The notes under the pieces are model-generated. The model did no database searches, was not told where the DNA came from, and saw nothing but the letters and a program-made list of their open reading frames with translations. From Oscillospiraceae bacterium (lineage in GTDB: Bacteria; Bacillota; Clostridia; Oscillospirales; Oscillospiraceae): 11,820 nt of DNA. Location: positions 1 to 11,820 of the forward strand of contig JAEDIZ010000064.1 in NCBI GenBank assembly GCA_016296635.1, written 5' to 3'. Positions within the stretch are counted from its first letter, which is position 1. Each line of letters starts with the position of its first letter. This document shows positions 1-7,513 of this stretch, one piece after another. Made by a program: the position numbers and the translations under genes.

Positions 1-1179
1 GTTCTGGTTATCAATGCCGGAAGCTCTTCCCTGAAGTATCAGCTTATGAACCCCGAGACCGGCGATGTGTCTGCCAAGGGCCTTTGCGAGCGGATCTACA
101 TCGACGGCCGCCTGACCCACAAGGTGGGGGATAAGAAGGTCGTCAAGGACATTCCCATGCCCAGCCATTCCGAGGCGATTGAGGCGGTTCTGGATATCCT
201 GGTGGACCCCGTTGACGGTGTTATCAAGTCCGTGGACGAGATCGACGCCGTTGGCCATCGGGTGCTCCATGGCGGCATGAAGTTCTCCGACTCCTGCATC
301 ATCGACGACAAGTGCATCAAGGCCATTGAGGACTGCATTCCTCTGGGACCCCTCCACAATCCTGCCAACCTGATGGGTATCCGTGCCTGCCAGGCAGTGA
401 TGCCCAACACCCCCCAGGTTGCCGTGTTCGATACCGCGTTCCACATGACCATGCCCCCCAAGGCTTACCGCTACGCCATCCCCACCGAGTACTACAAGAA
501 CGACGACATCCGCCGCTACGGCTTCCACGGCACTTCTCACAAGTATATCGCCCGCCGTGCTGCTGAGCTGATGGGCACCAAGAATTTCAAGATGGTCAAC
601 TGCCATCTGGGCAACGGCTCCTCCCTGTCCGCTGTAAAGGACGGCAAGTGCCAGGATACCTCCATGGGTCTGTCTCCTCTGGCAGGCGTCCCCATGGGCA
701 CCCGTGCAGGCGACATCGATACCTGCGTTGCACAGTTCATCATGAACAAGGAAGGCATGTCCGCAGATGACTGCCTGACCATGCTCAACAAGAAGTCCGG
801 CGTTCTGGCTCTGAGTGACGGCGTTTCCTCCGACTTCCGTGATCTCGACGCTGCTGCTGCAGACGGCAATGAAGCCGCTCAGCTGGCTCTGGATAAGTTC
901 GCTTACGAAGTCAAGAAGTACATTGGCTCCTACACCACCGTTCTCGGCGGTCTGGACTGCCTGGTCTTCACCGCAGGCGTCGGTGAAAACTCCGCTTCCA
1001 TGCGCGCTGCCATCTGCGAGAATCTCGAATACCTCGGCATCAAGATCGACCTCGATAAGAACAAGACCCGCGGCGAGGAAGCCATCATCTCCACGCCCGA
1101 CTCCAAGGTCACGGTTTGGGTCATCCCCACCAACGAAGAGCTGATGATCGCGCAGGATACCGCAGAGCTCTGCAAGTAA
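1..1179 (+). CDS. ackA: Acetate kinase (5'-truncated by window edge)
   Basis: Acetate kinase interconverts acetyl phosphate + ADP and acetate + ATP, the ATP-yielding last step of acetate fermentation in the cytoplasm. The frame is open from base 1 and reads VLVINAGSSSLKYQL, the N-terminal phosphate-binding signature of the ASKHA-fold kinases, so only about two codons should be missing; the ATG at 46 is internal. Further family motifs are HRVLHGG (from 256), FDTAFH with the expected catalytic Asp at 430-432, YGFHGTSHKYI, GNGSSLSAV, the MGTRAGDID segment with the catalytic Arg at 703-705, and AGVGENS near the C-terminus. The 392 visible residues match the usual length of about 400. A hairpin follows the stop codon. 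Whether pta lies upstream cannot be seen. The identity is secure. Confidence 0.97.
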   Translation, partial: VLVINAGSSSLKYQLMNPETGDVSAKGLCERIYIDGRLTHKVGDKKVVKDIPMPSHSEAIEAVLDILVDPVDGVIKSVDEIDAVGHRVLHGGMKFSDSCIIDDKCIKAIEDCIPLGPLHNPANLMGIRACQAVMPNTPQVAVFDTAFHMTMPPKAYRYAIPTEYYKNDDIRRYGFHGTSHKYIARRAAELMGTKNFKMVNCHLGNGSSLSAVKDGKCQDTSMGLSPLAGVPMGTRAGDIDTCVAQFIMNKEGMSADDCLTMLNKKSGVLALSDGVSSDFRDLDAAAADGNEAAQLALDKFAYEVKKYIGSYTTVLGGLDCLVFTAGVGENSASMRAAICENLEYLGIKIDLDKNKTRGEEAIISTPDSKVTVWVIPTNEELMIAQDTAELCK

Positions 1180-1193
1180 TCTGTTTCTTTCCT

Positions 1194-1229
1194 GAAAGCG
1201 TCGCATAATGCGGCGCTTTCGTTTCTATT
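1194..1229 (+). terminator. Hairpin terminator after ackA
   Basis: The arms GAAAGCGTCGC (1194-1204) and GCGGCGCTTTC (1210-1220) pair over 11 bp, with one G-T wobble and loop ATAAT. A pyrimidine-rich tail follows (GTTTCTATTC). It begins 14 bp after the ackA stop. The tail is not a clean T run, so termination may be partial. No convincing promoter lies between it and the next gene, which hints at read-through into the permease and pepT. Confidence 0.7.
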
Positions 1230-1250
1230 CTCTGAACCGAAGGTGATTTC

Positions 1251-1982
1251 ATGTCCTGGATTGCACTGGCTCTTTCCGCAGCAGCAGGCGGCATTGTGCA
1301 AACCGTAACCGGTTTCGGCGCAGCCATTGTGATGATGCTGATCCTGCCCAGCTTCATGGGCATGCTCGGCGCACCCGCCATTGTGCAGACGATCTGTGCC
1401 GGTCTTTCCATTCCCCTGGCCATCCGCTTCTGGAAAAAGGTCGACTGGAAAGCCTGCCTTCCTCCCACCGTAGTCTACATGGTCTTCAGCAGCGTGACGA
1501 TCTTCTTCGTCAAAAATCTCGACACGGAAAAGCTGAAGCTGGTCTTTGGATTCTTTCTGATTCTTCTGGCTCTCTATTTCATTCTGTTTTCCAAAAAGCT
1601 GAAGCTGAAGATCAACTGGCCCACCGCCGTTGTTGTCGGCGCCGTTTCCGGTGTCTGCTCCGGTCTTTTCGGCATCGGCGGCCCTCTGATGGCGCTGTAT
1701 TTCCTCACCGCGACCGACGGGCAGGAAAAAGAGGTCTATATCGGCACCGCGCAGATGTATTCCGCGCTTACCAACATTCTGAATCTGATCATCCGCTGCG
1801 CACGCGGCATCTTCACGGTTGAAATGATTCCCATGACAATTGTCGGCATCCTCGCCATCAATGTCAGCAAGCTTTTCGGATTGAAGATTCTGGACAAACT
1901 CAATGCGGAGCTGATGCGCAAGATCGTCTATGCCTTTGTTGGCATTGCCGGTCTTATCACAGTTCTGCAGTATTATCTGTAA
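1251..1982 (+). CDS. TauE/SafE (TSUP) family membrane permease
   Basis: This 243-residue, very hydrophobic protein belongs to the sulfite exporter TauE/SafE family, whose known members move sulfite, sulfoacetate, taurine-derived sulfur compounds or other organic anions across the cytoplasmic membrane. The two-repeat signature is visible: GGIVQTVTGFGAAI in the first membrane segment (about residues 13-26) and GAVSGVCSGLFGIGGP opening the second half (about 130-145). Roughly seven or eight membrane segments can be placed. The start is supported by AAGGTGA (1240-1246), five to six bases before the ATG. Its stop overlaps the Shine-Dalgarno sequence of pepT, so the two are probably translated from one message. 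The substrate is unknown; the neighbours (acetate kinase, a tripeptidase) do not fix it, and the length is at the short end of the family. Confidence 0.88.
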   Translation: MSWIALALSAAAGGIVQTVTGFGAAIVMMLILPSFMGMLGAPAIVQTICAGLSIPLAIRFWKKVDWKACLPPTVVYMVFSSVTIFFVKNLDTEKLKLVFGFFLILLALYFILFSKKLKLKINWPTAVVVGAVSGVCSGLFGIGGPLMALYFLTATDGQEKEVYIGTAQMYSALTNILNLIIRCARGIFTVEMIPMTIVGILAINVSKLFGLKILDKLNAELMRKIVYAFVGIAGLITVLQYYL

Positions 1983-1993
1983 GGAGTCTGCTT

Positions 1994-3211
1994 ATGCGTA
2001 CTGTTGATCGCTTTCTGAAGCTCGTGTCCTATGACACCACTTCCGATGAAACATCCGCCGTCTGCCCCTCCACGCCGAATCAGAAGCTGCTTGGCGCCGA
2101 GATCGTCAGAATGATGCTGGGTATCGGCATCTGCGATGCGCACATGGATACGCACGGCTATGTCTACGGTACGGTTCCCGCTAACTGCGAAAAGCAGATC
2201 CCCGTTTACGGTCTGATCGCCCATATGGATACCTCGCCGGACGCTCCCGGCGGCAATATCAAGGCCCGCATCACGGAGGTCTATGACGGCGGCGATATTC
2301 TTCTGAATGAAGAAAAGAACATCGTGCTTTCCCCTGCAGAATACCCGGCACTCAAAAAGCACATCGGCAAGCATCTGATCGTATCAGACGGCATGACGCT
2401 TCTCGGTGCAGATAACAAGGCGGGCATTGCAGAAATTCTATCCGCCGCCGAATTGCTTCTGCAGTCCGATAAGCCACATGGCACCGTAAAGCTTGCCTTC
2501 ACGCCGGACGAGGAGATCGGCCGCGGCGCGGATCTTTTCGACGTTGCGGGCTTCGGCGCCGATTACGCCTACACCGTAGACGGCGGTGCCATCGGTGAAC
2601 TAGAGTACGAAAACTTCAACGCCGCTTCCGCCCGCATCACCGTATTCGGCAAGTCCATCCATCCCGGCTCTGCCAAAGGAAAGATGGTCAACGCCTCGCT
2701 GGTTGCCATGGAACTGCACGGTCTGCTGCCTCCTTTGGATACGCCCTATCATACGGAGGGCTACGAGGGCTTCTTCCATCTGACGGAGCTTGTCGGCGAA
2801 ACGGAAACCGCCCGTATGAGCTATATCATCCGTGACCACGATCAGGCAAAATTTGAAGCCCGAAAGCATCTCATGGAAAAGGCCGTCGGTGAGATCAATC
2901 GGCGCTACGGCGCAGGAACGGCGGTTCTGCAGATGCAAGACAGCTATTACAACATGAAAGAAAAGCTGGCTTCCTGCATGTTCCTCATTGAAAATGCAAA
3001 GGCTGCCATGCGGCAGCTTTCCATTGAACCGATTGTCAAATCCATCCGCGGCGGCACGGACGGCGCAAGGCTTTCCTTTGAAGGTCTGCCCTGTCCGAAC
3101 CTCTGCACCGGCGGTGCAAATTACCATGGACGGTTTGAATACATCCCCACAGAGGATATGGAGAAGATTTCCGAGCTTCTCGCCGTGATGATGTGGAACA
3201 ACGCAAAATAA
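1994..3211 (+). CDS. pepT: Peptidase T (tripeptide aminopeptidase, M20B)
   Basis: This cytoplasmic zinc aminopeptidase removes the N-terminal residue of tripeptides, the final stage of peptide use. Its 405 residues match the family length. The di-zinc ligands fall where the family has them: H77 and D79 in AHMDTSPDAPG, bridging D140 in LLGADNKAG, catalytic E173 with E174 in TPDEEIGRGAD, D196 in YTVDGG, and H378 in GGANYHGRFEYIP. The dimerisation-domain motif GKSIHPGSAKGKMVNA lies around 219-234. The Shine-Dalgarno AAGGAG (1981-1986) overlaps the stop codon of the permease gene, and the 11-bp gap indicates co-transcription and probably translational coupling. A perfect hairpin terminator follows the stop. 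Confidence 0.97.
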   Translation: MRTVDRFLKLVSYDTTSDETSAVCPSTPNQKLLGAEIVRMMLGIGICDAHMDTHGYVYGTVPANCEKQIPVYGLIAHMDTSPDAPGGNIKARITEVYDGGDILLNEEKNIVLSPAEYPALKKHIGKHLIVSDGMTLLGADNKAGIAEILSAAELLLQSDKPHGTVKLAFTPDEEIGRGADLFDVAGFGADYAYTVDGGAIGELEYENFNAASARITVFGKSIHPGSAKGKMVNASLVAMELHGLLPPLDTPYHTEGYEGFFHLTELVGETETARMSYIIRDHDQAKFEARKHLMEKAVGEINRRYGAGTAVLQMQDSYYNMKEKLASCMFLIENAKAAMRQLSIEPIVKSIRGGTDGARLSFEGLPCPNLCTGGANYHGRFEYIPTEDMEKISELLAVMMWNNAK

Positions 3212-3214
3212 GCA

Positions 3215-3244
3215 AAAGGACACGATTTCAAAATCGTGTCCTTT
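3215..3244. terminator. Bidirectional terminator between convergent pepT and MATE genes
   Basis: The arms AAAGGACACGATTT and AAATCGTGTCCTTT form a perfect 14-bp inverted repeat around a central CA; in RNA the A-U pairs next to the loop would open. It lies in the 38-bp gap between the convergent stop codons. The + strand continues CTTCTTTAT and the minus strand ends in a T run, so it can terminate both pepT (+) and the MATE gene (-). Confidence 0.92.
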
Positions 3245-3249
3245 CTTCT

Positions 3250-4617
3250 TTATATGACGCGTTTATTCAGCCATTTTCCGCCGACAAAGCGGATTGTAAA
3301 AATCGCCGCACGGGCCGCCCAGTCCAAAACCATGGCGATCCACAGTCCCCTCGCACCCATATGCAGCGTCGTCCCCAGCACATAGGCAACGCCGATACGC
3401 ATGGCAAACATCGTCGCCGTTGATACGATCATCGGGAAGCTGGCGTCTCCTGCGCCGCGAAGCACATACGGCAGTGCATAGGCAGGCGCATATAAAGGCA
3501 CCGCACAGAAGCAGTAGAGCAGGAACAGCCACTTGACCAGCGCCAGCGTTTCCTCTGCGCCGCCGAACAGCGAAACGATTTGATTGACAAACGCCACGCA
3601 GAAGATGTTCACAAACAGCATGGATGCAAAGCAGAGCCCCATAATATATATCGCATACCGCTTTGCCTGCTCCTTATCCGCCTTTCCGATGCATCTGCCG
3701 ATGACCACCAGCATGACCATACCCCAGCCCTGCCCCGGCAGATAGGAAAGCGGCTGCAGCTGCTTGGCGATTCCGTGTGCGGCGCTGTCAACAACGCCGT
3801 AGCTGATGACAAACCGCTGCACCACTACAAGTCCCAGCTGAAACAATGCATTCTCCAAAGCCACCGGAAGTCCGACCTGAAAGCTTCTGAGAATCTGCGG
3901 CCATGCGATGCGCTCACCGCTTCTTCGGAAGGATACCTCCGTTTTTCCGCGTGCCATGTAGAAAAAGATCCATCCGGAAGTCAGCACCGCCGCAATCAGA
4001 TTGGAAAGGCCGCAGCCAAGAACGCCGAGCGGAATCACAGAAGTCAGCAGGATTTTCAGTCCCAGCGCAATCAGCAGCAGCGAAACAGATGCAATCATCG
4101 GGACCCGCGTATTTCCCTGTGCACGATAAGTTGCATTGCAGCAATAAATAACTGCCAGGAAAGGATAGGACAGAACAGATACTGTGAAATAGGTAATGGC
4201 ATAGCCAAGTGTCGCATCATCCGGCCGTCCGAGCAGCGTGCAGATGAACCATTCGGGTGAAACAGACAATACCGCTGTCACAAGGACTGCCAGAAGTCCC
4301 GTTGAAAGGATAGATGCTCTTGCCGCATCAGATGCCTTTTTCAGATTCCCCTGACCAATCCACTGTGCCGTCAGAACCGATCCGCCGGTCGCAAGGCCGG
4401 AAAGGAAGGTCTTCATCATTGCATCAATGGATATGACATGGCTGACGCCGGCAGTTGCCGTATCGCTCAGCTGCGATGCCAGAAGTGTATCTGCCATCGC
4501 CAACAGATTGATCAGCAGCTGCTCCAGCAGAATCGGGAAAAACATGGCAAAAAGTTCCCGATTGGAAAAGCTGCCCGGTGCTCTCAACTGAAATAAGGCT
4601 TTTGTTTTCTGTTTCAT
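3250..4617 (-). CDS. MATE family multidrug/cation exporter
   Basis: The gene encodes a 455-residue integral membrane protein of the MATE family (NorM/DinF-like), which exports drugs or metabolites in exchange for Na+ or H+. Two MatE-type halves of about six membrane segments each are visible. The N-terminal half shows the typical FPILLEQLLINLLAMADTLL stretch, followed by ATAGVSHV and a GGSVLTAQWIGQG motif; the second half shows the equivalent GMVMLVVIGRCIGKAD. I place the start at the ATG at 4617 because GGAG (4631-4628) precedes it by 10 bases. An in-frame TTG eight codons upstream (4641) has no ribosome binding site and sits on the edge of a hairpin. The gene follows the E2-like gene on the same strand with only 70 bp between, and I see no promoter of its own. 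The substrate is unknown. Confidence 0.92.
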   Translation of the reverse strand: MKQKTKALFQLRAPGSFSNRELFAMFFPILLEQLLINLLAMADTLLASQLSDTATAGVSHVISIDAMMKTFLSGLATGGSVLTAQWIGQGNLKKASDAARASILSTGLLAVLVTAVLSVSPEWFICTLLGRPDDATLGYAITYFTVSVLSYPFLAVIYCCNATYRAQGNTRVPMIASVSLLLIALGLKILLTSVIPLGVLGCGLSNLIAAVLTSGWIFFYMARGKTEVSFRRSGERIAWPQILRSFQVGLPVALENALFQLGLVVVQRFVISYGVVDSAAHGIAKQLQPLSYLPGQGWGMVMLVVIGRCIGKADKEQAKRYAIYIMGLCFASMLFVNIFCVAFVNQIVSLFGGAEETLALVKWLFLLYCFCAVPLYAPAYALPYVLRGAGDASFPMIVSTATMFAMRIGVAYVLGTTLHMGARGLWIAMVLDWAARAAIFTIRFVGGKWLNKRVI

Positions 4618-4640
4618 GCGGCTATTACTCCAAACGCGCA

Positions 4641-4670
4641 AATACAGTACCGCAGAAGCGGCACTGTATT
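4641..4670 (-). terminator. Intercistronic hairpin between E2-like and MATE genes
   Basis: Read on the minus strand, AATACAGTGCCGC - TTCT - GCGGTACTGTATT folds into a 13-bp stem with a four-base loop. One pair is G-U in the minus-strand RNA but would be A-C in a + strand RNA, so the fold belongs to the minus transcript. It begins 17 bp after the stop of the E2-like gene and ends 23 bp before the MATE ATG. The tail (TGCGCG) is poor in T, so it may be a leaky terminator, an mRNA stabiliser or a processing site. Confidence 0.6.
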
Positions 4671-4687
4671 GAATCGATTCATCCGGT

Positions 4688-6100
4688 TCAGTCGATATCT
4701 CTGACCACTTCTTCAGGGGGATCGTCCAAACGCTCGGGATGCGCCAAAAGCTTTTTGATGTACTTCAGAACGGTTGCAAAATAGAAACCGTCGCAGATGC
4801 GCTCATCCGTATTGAAGGTGTAATCCACATACTTGCGGCGAACAACCGTGCCGTCCTCCTGCACCTCATTCTCATGACGTTTGCAGCCGAATGCGCAGAA
4901 TGCCGGCATATTGCCGAAGTCATAAAGATGATGTACGATGGGCGGAATGCCGAGGGAGCCCATGGATGTAAAGAAAATAGAAGCATGGAACGGGCTGACC
5001 TCCAGCAGGAATTTCGGCAGCAGACCGAAATAATCCAGCACTTTGAGCAGCCATACGGTAAACTTGAAAAGCAGGCCCGGAATGAAGGAAAAGAGCTTTG
5101 CGACCTTATCGAAATCGCTGGCGCCCACGTGCTGATTCTTAATGCGCTCGACCTCATCGTTCAGCTTCTGATACACATCAGCCGCTGTATCCGTCGGCTT
5201 GAGGTGCAGCTTTGCAATAGATTCCTGACCGTCCGTTGCCATCTCTGCCTTGACAACCATGCAGAACTGAATATCGTCATCACGCGAATAGACCTGCTGG
5301 CCGGAAAGGAACCGGTTGACCGCCGGATACTTTGCGACCGCACGCACATAAGCCGCCAAAAAGACATGGGTAATACCGAAATTCGTCATACCCTGCTTGC
5401 GCTTCTCGCGGATATAGCGCTCCATGTTCGTAATTTCAATAGTATCCCGAACAAAGTTGCTGGAGCCGTTTCTTGTCGGCATGATATAATTACCGACGAT
5501 CTGAATCGGGTCAAGAGAGCGCAGCTTTCGACCGTCCGTGCGGTCACCCCAGGTCGGATGATATTTCCCATCCAGATGGATCTTCGCGGCAGGCAGCACC
5601 AGCCAGCCGCCAAGCACGAACAGAATATCCGGCAGTAGCGGTGCAATCGTGTTCCATTCGCCTGAACGAAGCTGATGACGGTTCGTATACAGAATCACGG
5701 CCAGGCCGAAGCCAAGCAGCGCAATCAGCGGCAGCGTGGACTTGATCCGCCCGGAAACCGTAGAGGTATAGAACCAGGCAATCGCGAGAAACGCCACCCA
5801 GTATGCAAAATCCAATGCAATATTGAGATTGCCGGATGAAATCTTGATGCCGTAATAGATTGCCAGCATAAATGCCGGCACGGAGGTACGGTAGAACCGT
5901 TCCTCCCCGTTCAGAAGGAGAATCAGCACATAGATCAGGCATGCTGCAACCGGCAATGCAATTTGGAACCACACCGTCTTTGTTTCCGCGCCTTTCCCGC
6001 AGAATGCGATGCGGATGACTGCCGAGCCAACCATGCACAGTGCTGCAAGCCAGGTAAGAAGATTCTTCCGGCTGACATAATACGATACTCTTTTATCCAT
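4688..6100 (-). CDS. Membrane-anchored 2-oxoacid dehydrogenase E2/CAT-like protein
   Basis: The protein has 470 residues from the ATG at 6100. About the first 175 residues hold some six hydrophobic segments (for example LLTWLAALCMVGSAVIRIAF, FQIALPVAACLIYVLILLL and PLLPDILFVLGGWLVLPAA). The rest, from about DGRKLRSLDPIQIVGNYI onward, resembles the catalytic domain of 2-oxoacid dehydrogenase E2 acyltransferases and chloramphenicol acetyltransferase. It includes a TSMGSLGIPP-like segment and the C-terminal DERICDGFYFA. The usual catalytic motif there is HxxxDG; here the His position is Glu (codon 4804-4802) while Asp-Gly is kept. No lipoyl or subunit-binding domain and no E1 or E3 gene is present, so a classical dehydrogenase complex is unlikely. 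I recall stand-alone Clostridia relatives with a similar DERI-DG motif, so the Glu may be a subfamily trait; I could not check. Function unknown, possibly membrane-associated acyl transfer or acyl binding. In-frame starts upstream (TTG at 6154, ATG at 6127 or 6121) lie upstream of or inside the predicted promoter. Confidence 0.8.
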   Translation of the reverse strand: MDKRVSYYVSRKNLLTWLAALCMVGSAVIRIAFCGKGAETKTVWFQIALPVAACLIYVLILLLNGEERFYRTSVPAFMLAIYYGIKISSGNLNIALDFAYWVAFLAIAWFYTSTVSGRIKSTLPLIALLGFGLAVILYTNRHQLRSGEWNTIAPLLPDILFVLGGWLVLPAAKIHLDGKYHPTWGDRTDGRKLRSLDPIQIVGNYIMPTRNGSSNFVRDTIEITNMERYIREKRKQGMTNFGITHVFLAAYVRAVAKYPAVNRFLSGQQVYSRDDDIQFCMVVKAEMATDGQESIAKLHLKPTDTAADVYQKLNDEVERIKNQHVGASDFDKVAKLFSFIPGLLFKFTVWLLKVLDYFGLLPKFLLEVSPFHASIFFTSMGSLGIPPIVHHLYDFGNMPAFCAFGCKRHENEVQEDGTVVRRKYVDYTFNTDERICDGFYFATVLKYIKKLLAHPERLDDPPEEVVRDID

Positions 6101-6106
6101 ATCTGT

Positions 6107-6135
6107 ATCATAACAAGACATGCACATAATTTCAA
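6107..6135 (-). promoter_or_regulatory. Sigma-A-type promoter of the E2-like gene, placed for a leaderless mRNA
   Basis: On the minus strand there is TTGAAA (6135-6130), a 17-bp spacer and TATGAT (6112-6107), with an extended TG at 6115-6114. With the -10 box ending at -7, transcription would begin at 6100, the A of the predicted ATG. No Shine-Dalgarno sequence precedes that ATG. The promoter lies just after the thrC-side terminator (6156-6187), so the E2-like and MATE genes appear to form their own unit. Confidence 0.65.
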
Positions 6136-6155
6136 CATGAAATTCTTTACGCAAG

Positions 6156-6187
6156 AAAAGAGCCTTCTTGGAAAAGAAGGCTCTTTT
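6156..6187 (-). terminator. Rho-independent terminator after the threonine-synthase-like gene
   Basis: The arms AAAAGAGCCTTCTT (6156-6169) and AAGAAGGCTCTTTT (6174-6187) form a perfect 14-bp stem with a 4-base loop. In the minus-strand transcript the stem ends in UUUU followed by CUUG. It starts 28 bp after the stop codon and closes the regulator/PLP-enzyme operon. Confidence 0.92.
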
Positions 6188-6215
6188 ATGTTCCTATATG
6201 CGGAAAAACTGATAT

Positions 6216-7457
6216 TTATACCTCAGTCTTGATGCCGCGCTTGTCGAATTCAGCAATCAGCATATCCAGATCGTTGGGCAGGCTCATCGGGTCGCCGCAG
6301 AACTTGATGGCGTTTGCAACGTCCTTCAGGCCGTTGCCGGTAACGACGGAAACGACAGTGTCATTCTCGCCGAGAACGCCTTGCTCGCAGAGTTTCTTGA
6401 CAGCAGCGGTGCCGGTAACGCCGGCAGGCTCACCGAACACGCCGCAGGTCATACCCAGCAGCTTCTGTGCAGCCATGATCTCTTCATCGGTCACGTTGAC
6501 GACGATGCCGTTAGACTCTCGGATGGCGTTCAGAGCTTTGTCTGCATTGCGGGGAACACCGACAGCGATGGAGTCAGCCAGCGTGTTCTCGTCCATCGGA
6601 TACCATGCTTCGTTATTGGCGATGGCACGGTTGATGGGATGGCAGCCTTCAGCCTGTGCGGAGATCAGACGCGGCAGCTTGTCGATAAAGCCGATGGCGT
6701 ACAGATCCTTCAGACCCTTCCACACGCCTGCGATGGTGCAGCCGTCGCCGACGGAAATTGCCAGATAATCCGGCATCTTCCAGCCCAGCTGCTCTGCGAT
6801 CTCGAGGGAAACAGTCTTCTTGCCTTCGGACAGATACGGGTTAATGGCTGCATTGCGGTTGTACCAGCCCCACTTGTCGATGGCTTTCTTGGAAAGTTCG
6901 AAGGTTTCTTCATAGTTGCCCTTGACGGAAATGACATTTGCGCCGAAGGTCATCAGCTGTGCGACCTTGCCCTTGGGTGCACGTTCCGGTACAAAGATGA
7001 AGGTCTTGAGGCCGGCTGCTGCTGCATTGCCTGCTAGAGAGGAGGCTGCGTTGCCGGTGGAGGAGCAGGCAATGATCTTTGCGCCTGCCTCCATTGCCTT
7101 AGCAACTGCCATGGCGGAAGCGCGGTCCTTCAGAGATGCGGTGGGGTTCTGACCGTCGTCCTTGACCCACAGCTTCTTGAGACCGAGAACCTTTGCAAGG
7201 CGGTCCTCTTCATACAGAGGGCTCCAGCCAACACGCAGCGGTGTATCGGGGGTCGTTTCCTCAACGGGAAGCAGTTCGCGGTAGCGCCACATGGTGTTCG
7301 GACGAGTCTTGAGCAGATCCTTGGTCAGATTTGCCTTGATGTAGTCATAGTCATATACGATATCGAGAATACCGCCGCACTCGCAGTTGGTGAGGTTCGG
7401 GGTAGCCTCGTAGGTTTTGCCGCACTTGACGCACTTTGCGTATTTTACGTTTTTCAT
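6216..7457 (-). CDS. thrC: Threonine-synthase-like PLP enzyme with N-terminal zinc ribbon
   Basis: This 413-residue fold-type-II PLP enzyme is closest to threonine synthase, which converts O-phosphohomoserine to threonine and phosphate. The N-terminus carries a zinc-ribbon pattern (C9, C12, C25, C27) typical of the archaeal/plant-like class. K110 in NPTASLKDRAS is the expected Schiff-base lysine. SSTGNAASS (132-140) is the substrate/cofactor loop, VGDGCTIAG (236-244) the phosphate-binding glycine loop, and TGNGLKD (373-379) a C-terminal signature. AAGGAG lies 8 bases before the ATG, with only 3 bases between it and the T run of the upstream terminator, so the gene must be read through from the operon. 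No homoserine dehydrogenase or homoserine kinase gene is in the window. A catabolic or other beta/gamma-elimination role beside the large PLP enzyme is a fair alternative to threonine synthesis. Confidence 0.85.
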   Translation of the reverse strand: MKNVKYAKCVKCGKTYEATPNLTNCECGGILDIVYDYDYIKANLTKDLLKTRPNTMWRYRELLPVEETTPDTPLRVGWSPLYEEDRLAKVLGLKKLWVKDDGQNPTASLKDRASAMAVAKAMEAGAKIIACSSTGNAASSLAGNAAAAGLKTFIFVPERAPKGKVAQLMTFGANVISVKGNYEETFELSKKAIDKWGWYNRNAAINPYLSEGKKTVSLEIAEQLGWKMPDYLAISVGDGCTIAGVWKGLKDLYAIGFIDKLPRLISAQAEGCHPINRAIANNEAWYPMDENTLADSIAVGVPRNADKALNAIRESNGIVVNVTDEEIMAAQKLLGMTCGVFGEPAGVTGTAAVKKLCEQGVLGENDTVVSVVTGNGLKDVANAIKFCGDPMSLPNDLDMLIAEFDKRGIKTEV

Positions 7458-7474
7458 GGATGTTTCTCCTTCGT

Positions 7475-7502
7475 AAAAAAGGGGCAGTTTCCTGCCCCTT
7501 TT
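7475..7502 (-). terminator. Intercistronic terminator with GAAA tetraloop
   Basis: In minus-strand RNA, AAAAGGGGCAG - GAAA - CUGCCCCUUUU makes a perfect 11-bp stem closed by a GNRA tetraloop, followed by a run of six U. It begins 11 bp after the stop of the large PLP enzyme. The ribosome binding site of the threonine-synthase-like gene begins 3 bases beyond the T run, which leaves no room for a new promoter. It probably lets only part of the transcripts through to the last gene. Confidence 0.9.
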
Positions 7503-7513
7503 AATCGTGTATC

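Noticed and set aside
3580..4260. 226-codon open frame on the + strand opposite the MATE gene
   Set aside because: It is the antisense shadow of a well-supported membrane protein, with a composition rich in His, Arg and Gln, no ribosome binding site and no recognisable motif.
4617..4641. TTG at 4641 as the MATE start
   Set aside because: The ATG at 4617 has GGAG in front of it, whereas the TTG has no ribosome binding site and touches the hairpin stem.
4739..5638. 299-codon open frame on the + strand opposite the E2-like gene
   Set aside because: The minus-strand frame encodes recognisable membrane segments and an E2-like domain. The + frame has no motif, promoter or ribosome binding site.
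6101..6154. TTG at 6154 as the start of the E2-like gene
   Set aside because: It directly abuts the upstream terminator, has no ribosome binding site and lies upstream of a good promoter.
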